Position numbers and translations under genes: made by a program
The notes under the pieces: model-generated
What the model was told of the DNA's origin: nothing
The model's input: only the letters and a program-made list of their open reading frames with translations
Database searches by the model: none
Shown here: positions 29,500 to 41,524 of the stretch, in pieces
Numbering within the stretch: the first letter of the stretch is position 1
Layout of the letters: the number at the start of each line of letters is the position of its first letter
From: Okapia johnstoni
Taxonomy: Eukaryota > Chordata > Mammalia > Artiodactyla > Giraffidae
Direction: 5' to 3'
DNA length: 64,000 bases
Assembly: GCA_024291935.2 (NCBI GenBank)
Contig: CM044316.1
Span: 4,208,501 to 4,272,500, forward strand

Positions 29500-31518
29500 C
29501 GTCCGGGGCCTTTCCGGACTCACCCGGCACCTGGGCAGGAACTAGTTTTCTCACCTGACCAGGGGAGGGGGTGGAGGCAGCGCTGTCCGAGCACGGGAGG
29601 TGGGGGGTTAGGACTTCTCTGGCTGGCTGCTTGGCAGGGAGACTGGTAGGGATGGCTGATTGCGCTCCTGGGAACAGCTTTTCCGTCTAGGTCACTGGCA
29701 GGGTGGTGGGTCAGTGGGTCACCGCTGTCGGGGCGCCTGTGGGGTCCTGTTCAGTTTGTGTGAGGCGGTTATGTCTGCACTTGGGGGCCGTCTTTGACGC
29801 TTTCCAGTGAGGCTCCTGGAGTTGGGTTCACTCTTATTTCTTGGAAAGGGAAGTTTGGGTAGAACCTGACAGCGTTTCCCCAGCTCCCCAGGTGACCCTG
29901 AATCGCTGGACACCTTTAGGAAGAGGGAGTCTTTTTGAGGGGGAGTTGCTGGCATGGAGCCTTTCCTAGGCTGGGAGCCTGTGGTGGGCACCTGGGGAGG
30001 CACTCTGGCCACGGCACCTGGCCGCTGACTCTCAAACTTCTCAAGGGCCGATGTGGGCCCTTCTGGGGAAGTTCGAGGCGTTTCAGTTCTGCCACCTGGC
30101 CCCCCGTGGGAGGGGGGTGTTGGGGATGGGCTTCTGTGCACCATCTCTCTAGGCCTGACTTGGGAGCACATCTGGGGCCGTGGTCAGAAACGGCTTCTTC
30201 CCATTTCTGTTTGTGTCATGGCGCCCTCCTCCTGTGTTGGGACAGAAGTTGCAGGTGCCCAATGGTCCGGTCCTGAGGGGAAATGGTTGGGGGGGTCCTT
30301 TTCCTCTTTGCCTGGAAAGTAAGGGCTTCATAGCCAGTGGTTAGGGGGTTGGGTCTGGTGTCAGGTTCGGGGAGGCACTGCCCTCGGTGTGTGTGCGTGT
30401 GTTTGTGTGTACTGGGGATGGGGGGGCCTCGGGCGGGTTAGGAGAGAGACTAACTAGGAAGGAATGTGGCTTTCTTCCTGCCCTGGACTTGTTCGGCACC
30501 ATTAGCTAAGCCCGGAATTTCTTTCCCTGTTTTGTTCCCAGTGCCCACCCTTCCCGCCCTTCTTCCCACTTTGGGGGGCAGTTTCCTTCCTGCCCTCGTG
30601 TCTCGGTTTCCCCTTCATTGAACTGGGAATTCATCTATTTTGGAAGAGTGAGTGCCCACCTGTCCTAAAGGGATTCCCCCAGGTGAGGCTAGGGTGCCAC
30701 TGCAGGTGAGGAAGAGGGGGCCGGGTGGCCAGCTGCAGCCTCCCTTCCTTGTGGAATCCAAGCCCAGTCTTTTTCCCCTTGGGCAATTCTGACTCGTTCT
30801 GCAGGAAGGCGGGCTTTCCTCGAAACAGCTGGGGGAGAGCTCCTGCTCGTGTAAATAAGGTGAACTTGGCACCTGGGCACGGTGGCTTGGGAGCCCCGCC
30901 TTCCCTGCCATGCTGCCCTCCCTGGCTCCAGGAGTCCGGAAGGCCCGCCTGTGCGTCCACCTCATGCTGTCACGCTGCTATTTTTAATTTAGGGTGTTGG
31001 TTACATCCCTTAAGCTGGATCTTCCTCCTGTGAGGGTGAAGGTATAACTCCAGACTCAAGTTCGTCCCACGCAGAGCCCAGCTGTGTACGTCAGTGTTGA
31101 TCAGCCAGAAGGGGCTCCCTTGCAGAGCTTCTCCTTCAAGCCGGTCGTGTTAACCTGACTGGTTGGGCTGAGTTTTGGGGGTGACTCAAAGTTTCATTTT
31201 TCTCAGAGGCTGACAGGTGATTTAAGTTTCTTGGCAATTTCGTATTTATCCTATCAGACAGGCAGTGCAGTGGAGTGAGGTAAGACCAGGGCAGCTTGGA
31301 CACTTGGTGTTCTTGGGTGGTAGGCATGGGGAAGGTGACCTGATGAACCTTTGTGACTAGGGAAGTGTATTGGCTATTAGCACGATCTGTGTTTTGTTGC
31401 ATCCTCATTTGTATGACTGTCACAGTTTAGAGTTTTCTCTTCTCTAGCGCTGCGGCTATATGGTTTGCCAGTGGCAACTTGTGGAGAGGGAGGGTTTTCA
31501 CCTTTAATTTATGCTGTT
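29500..31518. other. ELL intron 1, mostly unique DNA
   Basis: No repeat of note except a GT-rich stretch at about 30385-30412. No exon recognised. Confidence 0.6.
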
Positions 31519-31731
31519 CAGTTGCCCCTTGGACAGCACAGGTTTGAAGTACCCACTTATACATGGGTTTTTTTTCACCAAACACATACCATAGTACTAG
31601 GGGACCCTCGGTTGGTTGACTCTGCAGATGTGGAACTCAGGATATGGATGGCCGACTATAAAGTTTATTCAGGATTTTTGACTGCTAGGGGCTTGGTGCC
31701 TCTAACCCCGGTGTTGTTCAAGGGTGAGCTG
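31519..31731 (+). mobile_element. Tigger/pogo-like non-autonomous DNA transposon (MER44-type MITE)
   Basis: Terminal inverted repeats are visible: CAGTTGCCCCTTGGACAGCA at the left, matched by the complement of TGTTGTTCAAGGGTGAGCTG at the right. The 213-bp body has the CTTATACATGGGTTTTTTTTC and GACTATAAAGTTTATTCAGG landmarks of this family. It carries no transposase and is an old fossil. The subfamily name is from memory. Confidence 0.7.
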
Positions 31732-32400
31732 TAATGGCAAAGAGGTTTTACAAACTCAGATGTGGCAGGGGGCTGAAGAGGAGCTTCCTTCAAAACTTTC
31801 TCTGTGGCTCCCAGGAGCCTGTAATCCTAGCTGTTGGACTAGCCCAAGTAGGAGTCCCTGACACCTTCTGTCTCCCGAGGGGTCTGGAGTCCAAGCTGCC
31901 TTTGTATAGACCCAGTGGCCAGCCTGGAACGTGGTGGAAGGTAAAGGTGAAGTTACGTGTGGCTGCCACTGTCCAGACTTGGGTGTCATGCAGTCTCGAG
32001 TGTGTCCCAAGGCACTCCCATGGATCTCCCTTTTTGCTGTGATGGGTTATTTCCGGGAGAGAAGAAAGAGGACGTGTAAACACAGCCCATCGCTCCAAGA
32101 TCACATCATGGGTCTGTTCAGAGAAGTGTCCCTGATATTGACTCTGAGGAAGTGACCTTTGCTGGGGCACCTTCCTCGATCATGTGGATATTTCATCGTC
32201 AGATTTGATGGGTCTGTTGCTGAGTGACCCTCTCCTCTCCTGGATTATAAGTTTCTTAATGGAGAGGAAGATGTTATTTAGGGAAAATTGAGGGCTCAGG
32301 GAAGGGCCCAAGAAACCTGTGAACTGGAGCCTGTCTGGGTTTGAATCTCTGAATCTCAGATGTACCTGCATGAGGCCTTGGTTCTGTGCCTGACCCCTCC
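31732..32400. other. ELL intron 1, no feature seen
   Basis: Unique sequence without recognisable repeats or exons. Confidence 0.5.
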
Positions 32401-32466
32401 CAGTCCAGCTCCTTCTCCTCAGAGCTCTGAGGATCCCATTGGCTGCTCTGGATCCTTCTTCTCTTT

Positions 32467-32660
32467 AGGATTACAAGTGTCCCAGTACCTGAGCCCTCTT
32501 AGCTCCTAATCCCACCCTCGGGGTTGAGGGTGTCTCAGTGCCCAACCCTCTCTGAGGACTGCCAGGATCCTAGTACCTGAGTCCTCCCAGTACCCTCTCT
32601 CTGGACTGTCAGGGTCCTAGTACCTGAGCCCTCCCAGCACCCAGTCCTTCTCGCCAGGCT
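32467..32660. repeat. Degenerate minisatellite
   Basis: The phrase CCTAGTACCTGAGYCCTCCC recurs at 32568 and 32615 (47-bp period, unit starts at 32556 and 32603). A more diverged copy is near 32478. The flanks from about 32400 look like further decayed copies. Confidence 0.65.
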
Positions 32661-35083
32661 CCGAGGATCTTGGGCCCTGCCCTCTCTGAGCTCTGGCTCC
32701 TCCTCTTGGGGCTGTCAGAATTCTTTTGGCATGCGTGCAACCCTGATCTCTCCCAGGTTGTCAGCACTTGGTGTGGAGACCCAGGGCCAGTTCCCACCTG
32801 GAGGTTTGAGCAGAGACCATGGGAAACTATCTTTCTGAATCTGATTTGAGTGCCTGGTCTGTACAGGGACACCGCTCAGGGGCTAGATGTTTACCAGTGA
32901 TCAAAATGTGTCCCCAGTCTCTTTAGCTGGCACGCTAGAGGCAGGAGACAGATAATGGACAGGGTGGCACCGAAATCAGCCTGAAGAGCTTGTCAGCGGT
33001 CAGTGTCAGGAAGGAAATAAAATGGGGCGACGTGAAAGGGTGCTGATTAAGAGAGGGACGCTTAGGGCGTGCCAGAGCTGAGGTCTGCCGTACGAGGGGT
33101 CCCCAGGGGGAAGGGGTAGAGGTTCCAGGCATGGCACATGTACAGGCCTTGAAACATGAGGGGCTGGGGAGGGTGTTTGCTGAGGGTGGGGGCTGCGGGC
33201 TAGGTAAAGGGGTGGAGGCGGCTACAGGGCTCTGTCCTGGGATGGGTGTAGGAAGAGGGGCTCTGCAGCAAATACCATGAGACTGTTTTGGATTCACACT
33301 AGGGGCTGCTCGCCTGCTGCTAAGGGGCTACCTGCATGGGTCTCAGCTTGGACACCAGTGGCAGGAGGAGCCTTAATTTAGCCTCTGCTCCCCTCCCCCA
33401 TGGTGAGGCCCCAGGAGGTGGGTTCGTCTCCCCTTCCTGGGGAGGGGGCGGTCACCCCACTTGGCCCTAACTAGGTGGCTTCTTGCCAGCCATGTCTGTC
33501 TTTCAGATGGGCTGTCTTTAGGAATAGCGACTAGTTAAATTTGCTGCCCCTCCTGGCTTCCAGCCAGGTCCCTGTAAGCCCTTTGTCCAAGCACATATCA
33601 TCTTCTTGACAGTCTTGGCTGGTAGACTAGCTTCTTGTTCCCACTGTTCATTGTGGGCAGTTGAGGCTCTGAGGAGCAGTGTTGCTTGCTGAGGTCACTT
33701 GGATTGTCCTCGCTGGCGCAGGCTGCCTCTCAAGTTAGGAGGGAATTTGAGCCTCTGGGACCTAGCTATGAAAGGGAGTCCCACTGTGGTCTCAAGTCCT
33801 TATGAAATGCCAGCATTCTAGGCTCCTGGGAGTGTTGATGACATGAGTGGCCATGCAGGTTCCTGAAGTTGCCAGCTTTGACTGTCCTGTGTCCCCTCTC
33901 CCTTGAGAAAACCTGCAGGTGATAACCAGTGCCTGTGGATCATGCCCCACATGCTAGTGCTGGCCTGAGCTGTACACGGGACTTCATCTTGGCTCCTGGC
34001 TGTCAGCCACAGGTGGGAAGCAGTTCCCATTGCTCAGGTGAGGACACAGGTAAAGACTCTGGGAGGCCGAGTCGCCAGAAGGAGTCTCGCACCTTAGATG
34101 GGGCCAAGAATTGGGCACCTGGCTGGAATGCAGTGGTGCAGTGTGTGGCCTTGAGCTTTGCCCCCTCTGAAGGGTGGGGAGTCCCTCCCAGAAGGCTCAT
34201 GTCTCACAGGTACTGAGGGCAGGCGAGCAACCTGGGGTGTGGAGTGAGTGCTGGTCATTTTTGTGGATAGCCTGTGAAGCTGTGTGTGAGGGGCCAAGCC
34301 CCCCATCAGCCGCTGTGACCCTTGACTAGGTTTCCGGCAGCCGTTCACCATGGTGATTGTGCGTAAACAGTCATCGGCTCTCGGAAACCCATCCACTGTT
34401 GACTCATCGGCAAGGCCAGAGTTCATCACCCTTGAAGTAGTTTTGACATCATACCCAGATTGTGACATCTCTGGGAAATCCTTGAAAAACAAGACAGCTT
34501 CTCCTGGTCCCAGAGCAGACCCTGGTTTTGAGAGAGCTGCTTTGTGGCAGCAGCCCTGCTCGACGTGCCCGGCTGTCAGTCCATCCTGCGCCTTTGGGTT
34601 TGCCACCCCTGGGCTGTTCATTTGTAGGGCCTTGCTTCCTTGCTCTGCCTGTGTGACTTTCTTTTTGGTCTTCTCTCTTCTCAGTGGCTTGCGTGACCCG
34701 GAGTTGTCTGAGATCTCATCTTTTGCAATACGTGGCCACTCTGCAGTCACCCAGAGCCAAAGGGATGTATTCTAGAACAGTCCCTCCAGAGACAGCCTCT
34801 GACCGGTTGTGCAGTAAGTGGCACAGACAGCCACGATGTACAGTTCTGTCACTTTGCTTTTTAATAAAGAAGCTGGTGTCCAAGTAAAGCATCCAGGGGG
34901 AGACCCCGTGTCCCCACACTAAGTGGCTGCACTGGAGTCTGATGCTAATTATATCCTCCTAGCTGGGCCCTCCCTGGCCACACTGAGATGTGGCTCCTGG
35001 CTGAGTCACCAGGTCAGAGGGGTGTGTTGGTGACTCGCCACGACCCCTCCAGAGAGGAGAGGGCCTCACGTGTTTGTGAAGTT
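32661..35083. other. ELL intron 1, mostly unique DNA
   Basis: No clear repeat or exon. An AATAAA lies near 34862 but no gene evidence accompanies it. Confidence 0.55.
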
Positions 35084-35098
35084 TGTGGGGTCACTGAA

Positions 35099-35292
35099 GT
35101 GAAGTGAAAGTCGCTCAGTCATGTCCGACTCTTGGCGACCTCATGGACTATACAGTCCATGGAATTCTCTAGGCCAGAATACTGGAGTGGGTAGCCTTTC
35201 CCTTCTTCACAGGATCTTCCCAATCCAGGGATCGAACCCAGGTCTCCCTCATTGCAGGCAGATTCTTTACCAACTGAGCTATCAGGGAAGCC
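35099..35292 (-). repeat. Bov-tA SINE
   Basis: Reverse-oriented, with 15-bp target duplications at 35084-35098 and 35293-35307 that differ by one base (TGTGGGGTCACTGAA versus TGTGGAGTCACTGAA). Confidence 0.93.
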
Positions 35293-35494
35293 TGTGGAGT
35301 CACTGAACTCCTGTTTAAAAGTTATGTGTGTCAGAATTTCTTTCTTTTTACCATAAGAGCAGTATAGCTCAGTGATGAATATTAGTGATTCCCTGTTCCC
35401 ATGGACTGTTGCTGGCACCTTGGTGCCTTCCTCTTTCTTGCATCTAGGCACTGAGTTATCACATTGGTGGTCTCATATAGTCTCTTTTTTTAAT

Positions 35495-35835
35495 TTAAAG
35501 TTTTATTGATAAAAAATATTTACTTTTAGCTGTGCTGGGTCTTTGTTGCTGGTCATGGGCTGCTCTTTAGTTGCGGCTTGCAGGCTCAGTAGTGAAGAGG
35601 AACTAAAGAGCCTCTTGATGAGGGTGAAAGAGGAGAATGGAAAAAACTGGCTTAAAACGGAACATTCAAAAAACTAAACTAAAAAACCCCCCAAAACCTA
35701 AGATCATGGCATCTGGTCCCATCATTTTATGGCAGATAGAAGGGGAAAAAGTGGAAGCAGTGACAGATTTTAATTTCTTGGACTCCAAAATCACTGCTCA
35801 GTAGTTAACCACTCAACCACCAGAGAAGCCCCTTA
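35495..35835 (-). repeat. CHR-type SINE interrupted by a BovB fragment
   Basis: Reverse-oriented CHR halves at 35495-35593 and 35796-35835 flank an inserted BovB piece. They join cleanly at the duplicated target GCTCAGTAGT. Confidence 0.8.
35594..35795 (+). repeat. Internal BovB fragment inserted in a CHR SINE
   Basis: About 200 bp from the middle of the BovB RT region, matching 25540-25720 of the window. It lacks both BovB ends, yet is flanked by the perfect 10-bp duplication GCTCAGTAGT at 35584-35593 and 35796-35805. A short A/C-rich insertion lies near 35675-35700. Confidence 0.85.
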
Positions 35836-38705
35836 TATAATCTTAGGTCTCAATTCTTCCCCAAAACTGTATAAGCTTTTTTTTTTTCCTTTAAATCACA
35901 GTGCTGAGCTTTGCCTTTTAGTGGCTGTGTTTTCTCCTGCAGTGCAGACTCTGAACAGGTCTGTAGTCCTCCAGCATCACACTGACCTGGGGATTCCCAG
36001 GCGCCTGGGACCTTGTCCTCTGTCCTGTGCTGAGTGAAGGCTGTGCAGAGATGCAGAATTGCAGAGGAGCGGAGCCGAAGGTTGCAGGTGCTGAGCAACT
36101 GATCTCTTGTCTGGTGAAATCGAGGCCCAGGAGGGATATGGTCTGTTTTGTGGTGTTGGGCTGTCAGCTCGGTCAGCCATGGAGCAGGGGAGACTAGGGG
36201 TAGAAACTTGGATGCCTGAGCTGGGGTCCAGTGGGGACAGGCAGGGGGATAGAAGTGGAAGTATTGGGGCTGCCAGCTGTACCTGGTTGGGGAAGGTGGA
36301 CATTTCTAACCTTTCCTGATTCTGGGCACAGAGCAGAAATGCTTTTGTGCTCCTAGCTTATTGTGATACTTGAGCTGGGTTTGTGAGAGTCAGATTATGC
36401 AGGGCTTTTAGAGACGCTGGTGGTCGCCCGCTGGAGTGACTGTTGGCTGGGGAGGAAAGGCGGCTACGGCCCATCAGAGAGCTGCTGCGGGTCTGCGGTG
36501 GGTGAACAGCGAGGGGGCAAGGTGGGAGACTTGTGTGTGTGGCTGTGGCGATGGCTGCTACAGGGCTTGTGTCTTTCTGGGTTGCTACCTTTGTCTCAGG
36601 GTGTGGATGTCATGAGCTTCTTGCCAGAGTCCTAACGAGTGCAACTTAGAGGTGGTTTTGAATGGCTGTGGGCGCCGTGGAAGCAGCAGCCTTTCTTTTC
36701 CTGGTTCTTGGATTGTGTCTGTTGCTCGGGGGCAGTTGGATGGCAGGTTTCCCCGTTTGTGCTGGCCTTGACCAGTTCCTGGACAGTGGATGTTCTGGAT
36801 GCTGGGAGAGTCAAGGCTGGGCCCTGGACCTGAGACAGCATTTGGGGGTCAGTGTCACCCCTAGTTAGCTTCACGGGCAGACAAGCAAGTGGGCTATGCT
36901 TTCCACGCACAGAGAACATTGGGTCATGGGCCCAAGGCCTGCTTATCACTTCCCAAGGTTCCTAGGCACACTCCTAAACAGGCGGTCCTGGAGTAGTTCA
37001 GCCTGTCTTGGCCTGCTCTGCTTTCGAGATTGAGGGCTGAGGTTAATGCTCAGTGTTGGTCCATCGTCAGCGTTTTCCTGGTAGACCTTCAGCCAGGGAA
37101 ATTGAGCCGCGGCATGGGGACACCTATCCCGAGCATGTGCTCTCCCAGTACCTCTGGTTTCTACAACCTACACCTGTCGGGAGGGTGTCAGCTCCTTGTG
37201 GTTTGCCTGGCTGCTCTGTATCCATCTTAGACATGCCAGGAGGATGTCCTCACAAGGAGGTGTCTCTGTCGAAGGATGCTACGCGTTGGGATCAGGTGGC
37301 CTGGCTCCAGCCAGCTCCTGCTGACAGCCTGGGGGCCCTGGGCTACAGGCTTCTTCCCAAGCCTCAGTTTCCCTGGTTGGAGCCGCCCCTGCAGGTGTTA
37401 TGGCCTCCCGGGTCAGGCAGGTGAGGCATATGGATGCTGCCTCCCCCTGTGTGTGTATTCGCATCCTACAAATGACTTGAAAAAGGGAAGGCCTTCAGAA
37501 TTTAAAATACCGACTTCTTTGTCTATACTGTCAAAGATTTCTTTGTAAAATGAAGAATGGCTAGATGAAGTGAATTTCCTCAGTCTTTTTGAGCTATGTT
37601 CCTGTGCCTGGAAGTCCGCTGCACTGTGTCGGAGGGAGCTGGGCCCCTTCTGTGGTCTAGGAGGACAGTGATGGTGGAGCAGGCGGTGAGCAGAGCCCAC
37701 ATGGACTTGAGGGGGACAGGAGGGCATGACCAGGTTTCTGGAGACATGTCTGGCTTGGCCGCAGGCTGACTGCTGAGCCCTCTGGGCTGGTGGCTGCTGA
37801 TGGCGGAGCGTGAGGAGTCAGGCCCAGAGCCCAGGGTGTGGTGGCTCTGTCTTTGCCTTCAGGTTGTGCCCAAGCGTGTGGCCTTTGGGGAATCACACGA
37901 GGGCAGCCTCGAGGGGTCAAACCTCCCTCCACTCAAAAATGCTGTTGCCCAGGTATGTTGCGGAGTCGGGGGGAAGTTCTCTCCCCTCCATCAGCAGCTT
38001 GGCTGCTTGTGGCCCTGGCAAAGGTGTGTAAAAGCCGAGTAGTGAGGGTCCATCCCTGCCTTTTCCTGGACCCTTTGGCTTTTTTCTGGGCAGGAGTGGC
38101 AGGACATGGGCATGAAGGGCCTGAGGAGTCCCTGGCCTACCTCTCTGCCCACCTGGATGTGTGCCTGTGGCCACCATGTCCTGTTGATTAGACTGACTGA
38201 GTTGGCTTTGCCCTGCAGCATCCACATCCCTGTGGGGGAGGCCAGCGGAGGGCATGGTGATGAGGAGGGAGGGAGAAACACAGTGGCGATGGGCAGGAGG
38301 TGCCCTGGGGATGCAGGGCAGGTGAAACCCCACAGGGAGGGCCAGGAATGTCTGCGTGAGATCCGAGAGAGCAGCTAAAGGAGGGAGGCTGGGAGTTGGG
38401 GGGCAGCCGGAGGAGGTGGGGGTAAGGGGTGCCTGAGCCGGAAGCTGGGGTTAATTTCATCATCCAGGGAAGCCCTGAGTTGCTGGGGCTGCTCTTCTTT
38501 GTGTGGGTGTAGATGGCTGCCACCCGTTCCTGGGCTCCCTGTGGAAGGCTCAACCCCATGGCTGATTTCACTCTGTGTATGAGCATTTTCCCCTGGGAGC
38601 TTCCTCCTGTGACAGGCAGGACTGGGGGCAGGTTGTGGTCAGGGAGGCCTTGCCAGTGCTAAGACCAGTCAACCCCAGTCTTAAACCTGGGACCTCTCAT
38701 AGCCT
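35836..38705. other. ELL intron 1, mostly unique DNA
   Basis: GC-moderate sequence with no recognised exon or interspersed repeat. Confidence 0.55.
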
Positions 38706-38709
38706 TAAC

Positions 38710-39205
38710 GTTCTTTTTATCATTGTTATTTTTTGTCTTTAATTATAAAATTCACATAGCATACGTTTGCTGTCTTAACCATTTTCCAGTACACAGTTCA
38801 GTGCCATGAAATACATTCACATTCCTTTGCAGCCATCACCATCATCCATCTCCAGAGCTTGTTCATCTTCCCGTTTTTCCCTCCCTCAGCCTCTGGCAAC
38901 CACAATTCTGTTTTCTGTCTCTAGGAGCTATAGTTCTATTGTCTGTCTCTACAAGTTTGATAGGCTTCCCAGGTGGTGCTAGTGGTAGAGAACCCATCTG
39001 CCAGTGCAGGACTCTTAAGAAATGCTGCTTTGATCCCTGGGTTGGGAAGATCCCCTGGAGAAGAAAATGGCAGTCCACTCCAGTGTTCTTGCCTGGAGAA
39101 TCCCCATGGACAGAGGAGCCTGGTGAGTAGATATCCTCACCAACACTTGTTATTTTCTCGTTTGTTAGTAGTAACCATTCTGACGAGTGAGAGGCAGTCT
39201 TGGAG
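38710..39205 (-). repeat. L1 fragment split by a Bov-tA
   Basis: Old L1-derived sequence (CTTAACCATTTTCCAGTACA, GCCATCACCATCATCCATCT) at 38710-38960 continues at 39127-39205 (CACCAACACTTGTTATTTTC) after a SINE insertion. Orientation is inferred. Confidence 0.6.
38961..39126 (+). repeat. Bov-tA SINE, 3'-truncated
   Basis: Forward-oriented, from GGCTTCCCAGGTGGTGCTAG to GAGGAGCCTGGTGAGTAG. The usual terminal part is missing. Confidence 0.88.
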
Positions 39206-39391
39206 CCTTTAAAATGCACTAAGATACTTGTGGCTCTCTTACCAGAGCTACAGTCTGAAGGGCCTGTGGCACTTGCTGAACCATTGATAGGCTTAGGAGT
39301 TCCCTGGTTGAGGGTGACAGAGGACCTGGCCCCAGCAGAGTGGGGGCATGCTGGCACCCACACTTGAGGTAGGCTTGGGCTGCCTTCAAGG

Positions 39392-39615
39392 GCTTCCCAG
39401 GCGGTGCTAGTGGTAAAGAACCCCTCTGCGAATGCAGGAGACTTAAGAGACGTGGGTTTGATCTCTGGGTCAGGAGGATTCCCTGGAGGAGGAAATAGCA
39501 ACCCGCTCCAGTATTCTTGCCTGGAGAATTCCATGGACAGGAGAGCCTGGCGGGCTACAGTCCACAGGGTCACAAAAGAGTTGGACACGACTGAAGTGAC
39601 TTAATACATACACTA
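39392..39615 (+). repeat. Bov-tA SINE
   Basis: Forward-oriented, with the 8-bp duplication CTTCAAGG at 39384-39391 and 39616-39623. Confidence 0.9.
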
Positions 39616-39849
39616 CTTCAAGGACTGCCTGAGGGATGATCTTGAGCAGGGTCACCTGGGAGCAGATGACAGGAAGGGCAGGGAGAGCAGGTATGGCCCC
39701 ACCCTGAATGAGAAGCTGTGGTCAAGTGGTGATGACAGTGACAAGGGGAGGAGAACAGTGATGAGTAGAGATGGCAGTGATGGTGTGGGAGCCTGGGCCC
39801 AGTCAGGACCTGGATCACTTAGGTTGGAAGAGTTAGTAAGTACCTTGGG

Positions 39850-40072
39850 TGATCTTCCCTGGTGGCTCAGGCAGTAAAAAAAAAAAAAAAAAAAAAAAAT
39901 CTGCCTAAAATACAGGAGACCTGGGTTTGATCCCTGGGACAGAAGCACCCCCTGGAGGAGGACATGGCATTCCACTCCAGTATCTTTGCCTGGAGAGTCC
40001 CATGGACAGAGGAGCCTGGTGGGTCACAGTCCATGGAGTCACCAAGAGTCAGACAGAACTGAGCGACTAATA
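39850..40072 (+). repeat. Bov-tA SINE with an internal A24 run
   Basis: Forward-oriented full-length copy. A run of 24 adenines (39876-39899) replaces the usual AAAG of the 5' tRNA-like part. Confidence 0.9.
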
Positions 40073-40734
40073 CTTTAAAGTTTTCAACACTTTCAACTTA
40101 GGTGGTCTAGAAAACCTGTCAGGAGGGGGCAAGCAGAGGGGGGTGAGGGCCAGGGAAGGGTGGGAGTGTGTGTGTGACATGAGTCATCCCAGGCAGCTCA
40201 GCTCTCGGCCACCCTCTCAGAGGCAAGGCTTCTGTGCTCCCCACTCCCCTAAACCCAAAAGGAGGTCCTGAGCTCATGTAACAGGTGGGGCTGGGCTCCT
40301 CCCTACAGGCACCTGAGGCTGCCCGACCCTTCCCTGCTCCTGAACCTGGATGGGGCAGAATCTGCTCAGCTTTTGTGAGTTTAGCTGTTTGTGGCCCATG
40401 TTGAATCACAGTGGAAATGTTTTGGAAAATGGGCTTTCTTCCAGATGGGAAGCGGCCTGGAGACCCCAAGGGCCTGGAACTGCCCTTTGTAGGGCACTGG
40501 GCAGGTGCAGGCTGAGCCTCAGCCTTCAAGACCTCTAGTGCTTTTGTCCCCACTCCTGTGCTTGACCTGACTGCGGGGCCTGGATGAAGGTGCGTGGGGA
40601 GGGGCGGGGGAGGAACAGGGTGCTTTCCTGGACCCTGTGGGCAAATGCCGCCCGCTTACCTCTGGGCGTTGGGGCTCCCGCCGGGAAGTTGGGCCCCCTG
40701 GCTGGTCCTGCTTCTGCCACCCCTCCTCTTGCAC

Positions 40735-40776
40735 GATGTGTGTGTATGTGTGTGCGTGTGTATATGTATGTGTGCA
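40735..40776. repeat. TG-rich microsatellite
   Basis: Imperfect GTGTGTGTATGTGTGTGCGT-type repeat. Confidence 0.8.
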
Positions 40777-40959
40777 CCTTGGCCACACACCTTTGGTTCC
40801 CTCGGTCCAGGGAGGCTGATCTGAGGGGACCCAAGGGCCCTGTCATGTCTCCTTCCTGGTGAGGGTGCCGCTGGGGCCCAGAGGCATCTTGCCCTGTCCC
40901 ACTGCCCTGAGGAGGGTAAGTAGGCCAGGAGGTTCCTTTTTCCTTTTCCCTTTAAAAAA

Positions 40960-41312
40960 GGAACGATTTACTTATTTATTTATGACTGTGCCATGCAGCT
41001 TGTAGGATCTTAATTCCTTGACCCGGTTTCTTTTTCTTTTTCCCTTTTTTAAGTTGATTGACCGATTGCCACGCCGAGAGGCTTGCAGGATCTTAGCTTC
41101 CCAACCAGGGATTGAAGCCGAGCCTTGGCAGTGACCAGGTCCTAACTGCTGGTGGTGGTGGGTGATGGTTTAGTTGCTAAATTGTGTCCGACTCTTGGCT
41201 ACCCCAGGGACTGTGGCCTGCCAGGCTTCTCTGTCCATGAGATTTGCCAGGCAAGGGTATTGGAGTGGACCTCCATTTCCTTCTTTACCTAACCACTGGA
41301 CTGCCAGGAAAT
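40960..41312 (-). repeat. CHR-type SINE(s) with a nested Bov-tA
   Basis: Reverse-oriented CHR sequence, apparently two overlapping partial copies (40960-41030 and 41060-41140). It resumes at 41300-41312 after a truncated Bov-tA. Confidence 0.75.
41153..41287 (-). repeat. Truncated Bov-tA SINE nested in CHR
   Basis: Reverse-oriented 3' part of Bov-tA, flanked by similar 12-bp duplications CCTAACTGCTGG (41141-41152) and CCTAACCACTGG (41288-41299). Confidence 0.85.
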
Positions 41313-41327
41313 TCCTCCCTTAAAAAA

Positions 41328-41505
41328 AAAAATTTATTTGGCTGCACCAGGCCTTAGTTGTGGCATGCGGGATCTTACTTCTTTATTGCGGCCTCTGGGA
41401 TCTTGAGTTGCAGCATGTGGCAGTCTGGTTGCCTGACCAGAGATTGAACCTAGGCTCCCTGCATTGGGAACACAGTCTTAGCCACTGGATCATCAGGGAA
41501 ATACT
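41328..41505 (-). repeat. CHR-type SINE
   Basis: Reverse-oriented, from TTTATTTGGCTGCACCAGGC to CTGGATCATCAGGGAAATAC. Confidence 0.85.
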
Positions 41506-41524
41506 CTCCCCCCACCTTTTTAAA

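Larger units (their letters stand above)
28480..29500 (+). promoter_or_regulatory. ELL: ELL CpG-island promoter
   Basis: A CpG-rich block around the ELL start codon. It has a CCAAT box at 28531-28535, an octamer-like GTTTGCATA near 28546, an AP-1-type TGAGTCA at 28726-28732 and several GC boxes (for example 28702-28709, 28757-28762, 28786-28790). A series of five AT-rich ATGAATAAT-like modules runs from 28671 to 29007. No canonical TATA box was found; the transcription start cannot be fixed but should lie just upstream of 29097. The island continues about 250 bases into intron 1. Confidence 0.8.

Noticed and set aside
34094..34775. Overlapping open frames of 218 codons (reverse) and 141 codons (forward)
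   Set aside because: No recognisable domain, no splice or polyadenylation context that makes a gene, and the two frames overlap on opposite strands.
38863..39588. 241-codon reverse open frame
   Set aside because: It runs across two Bov-tA SINEs and L1 sequence, so it is a fusion of repeat-derived frames.
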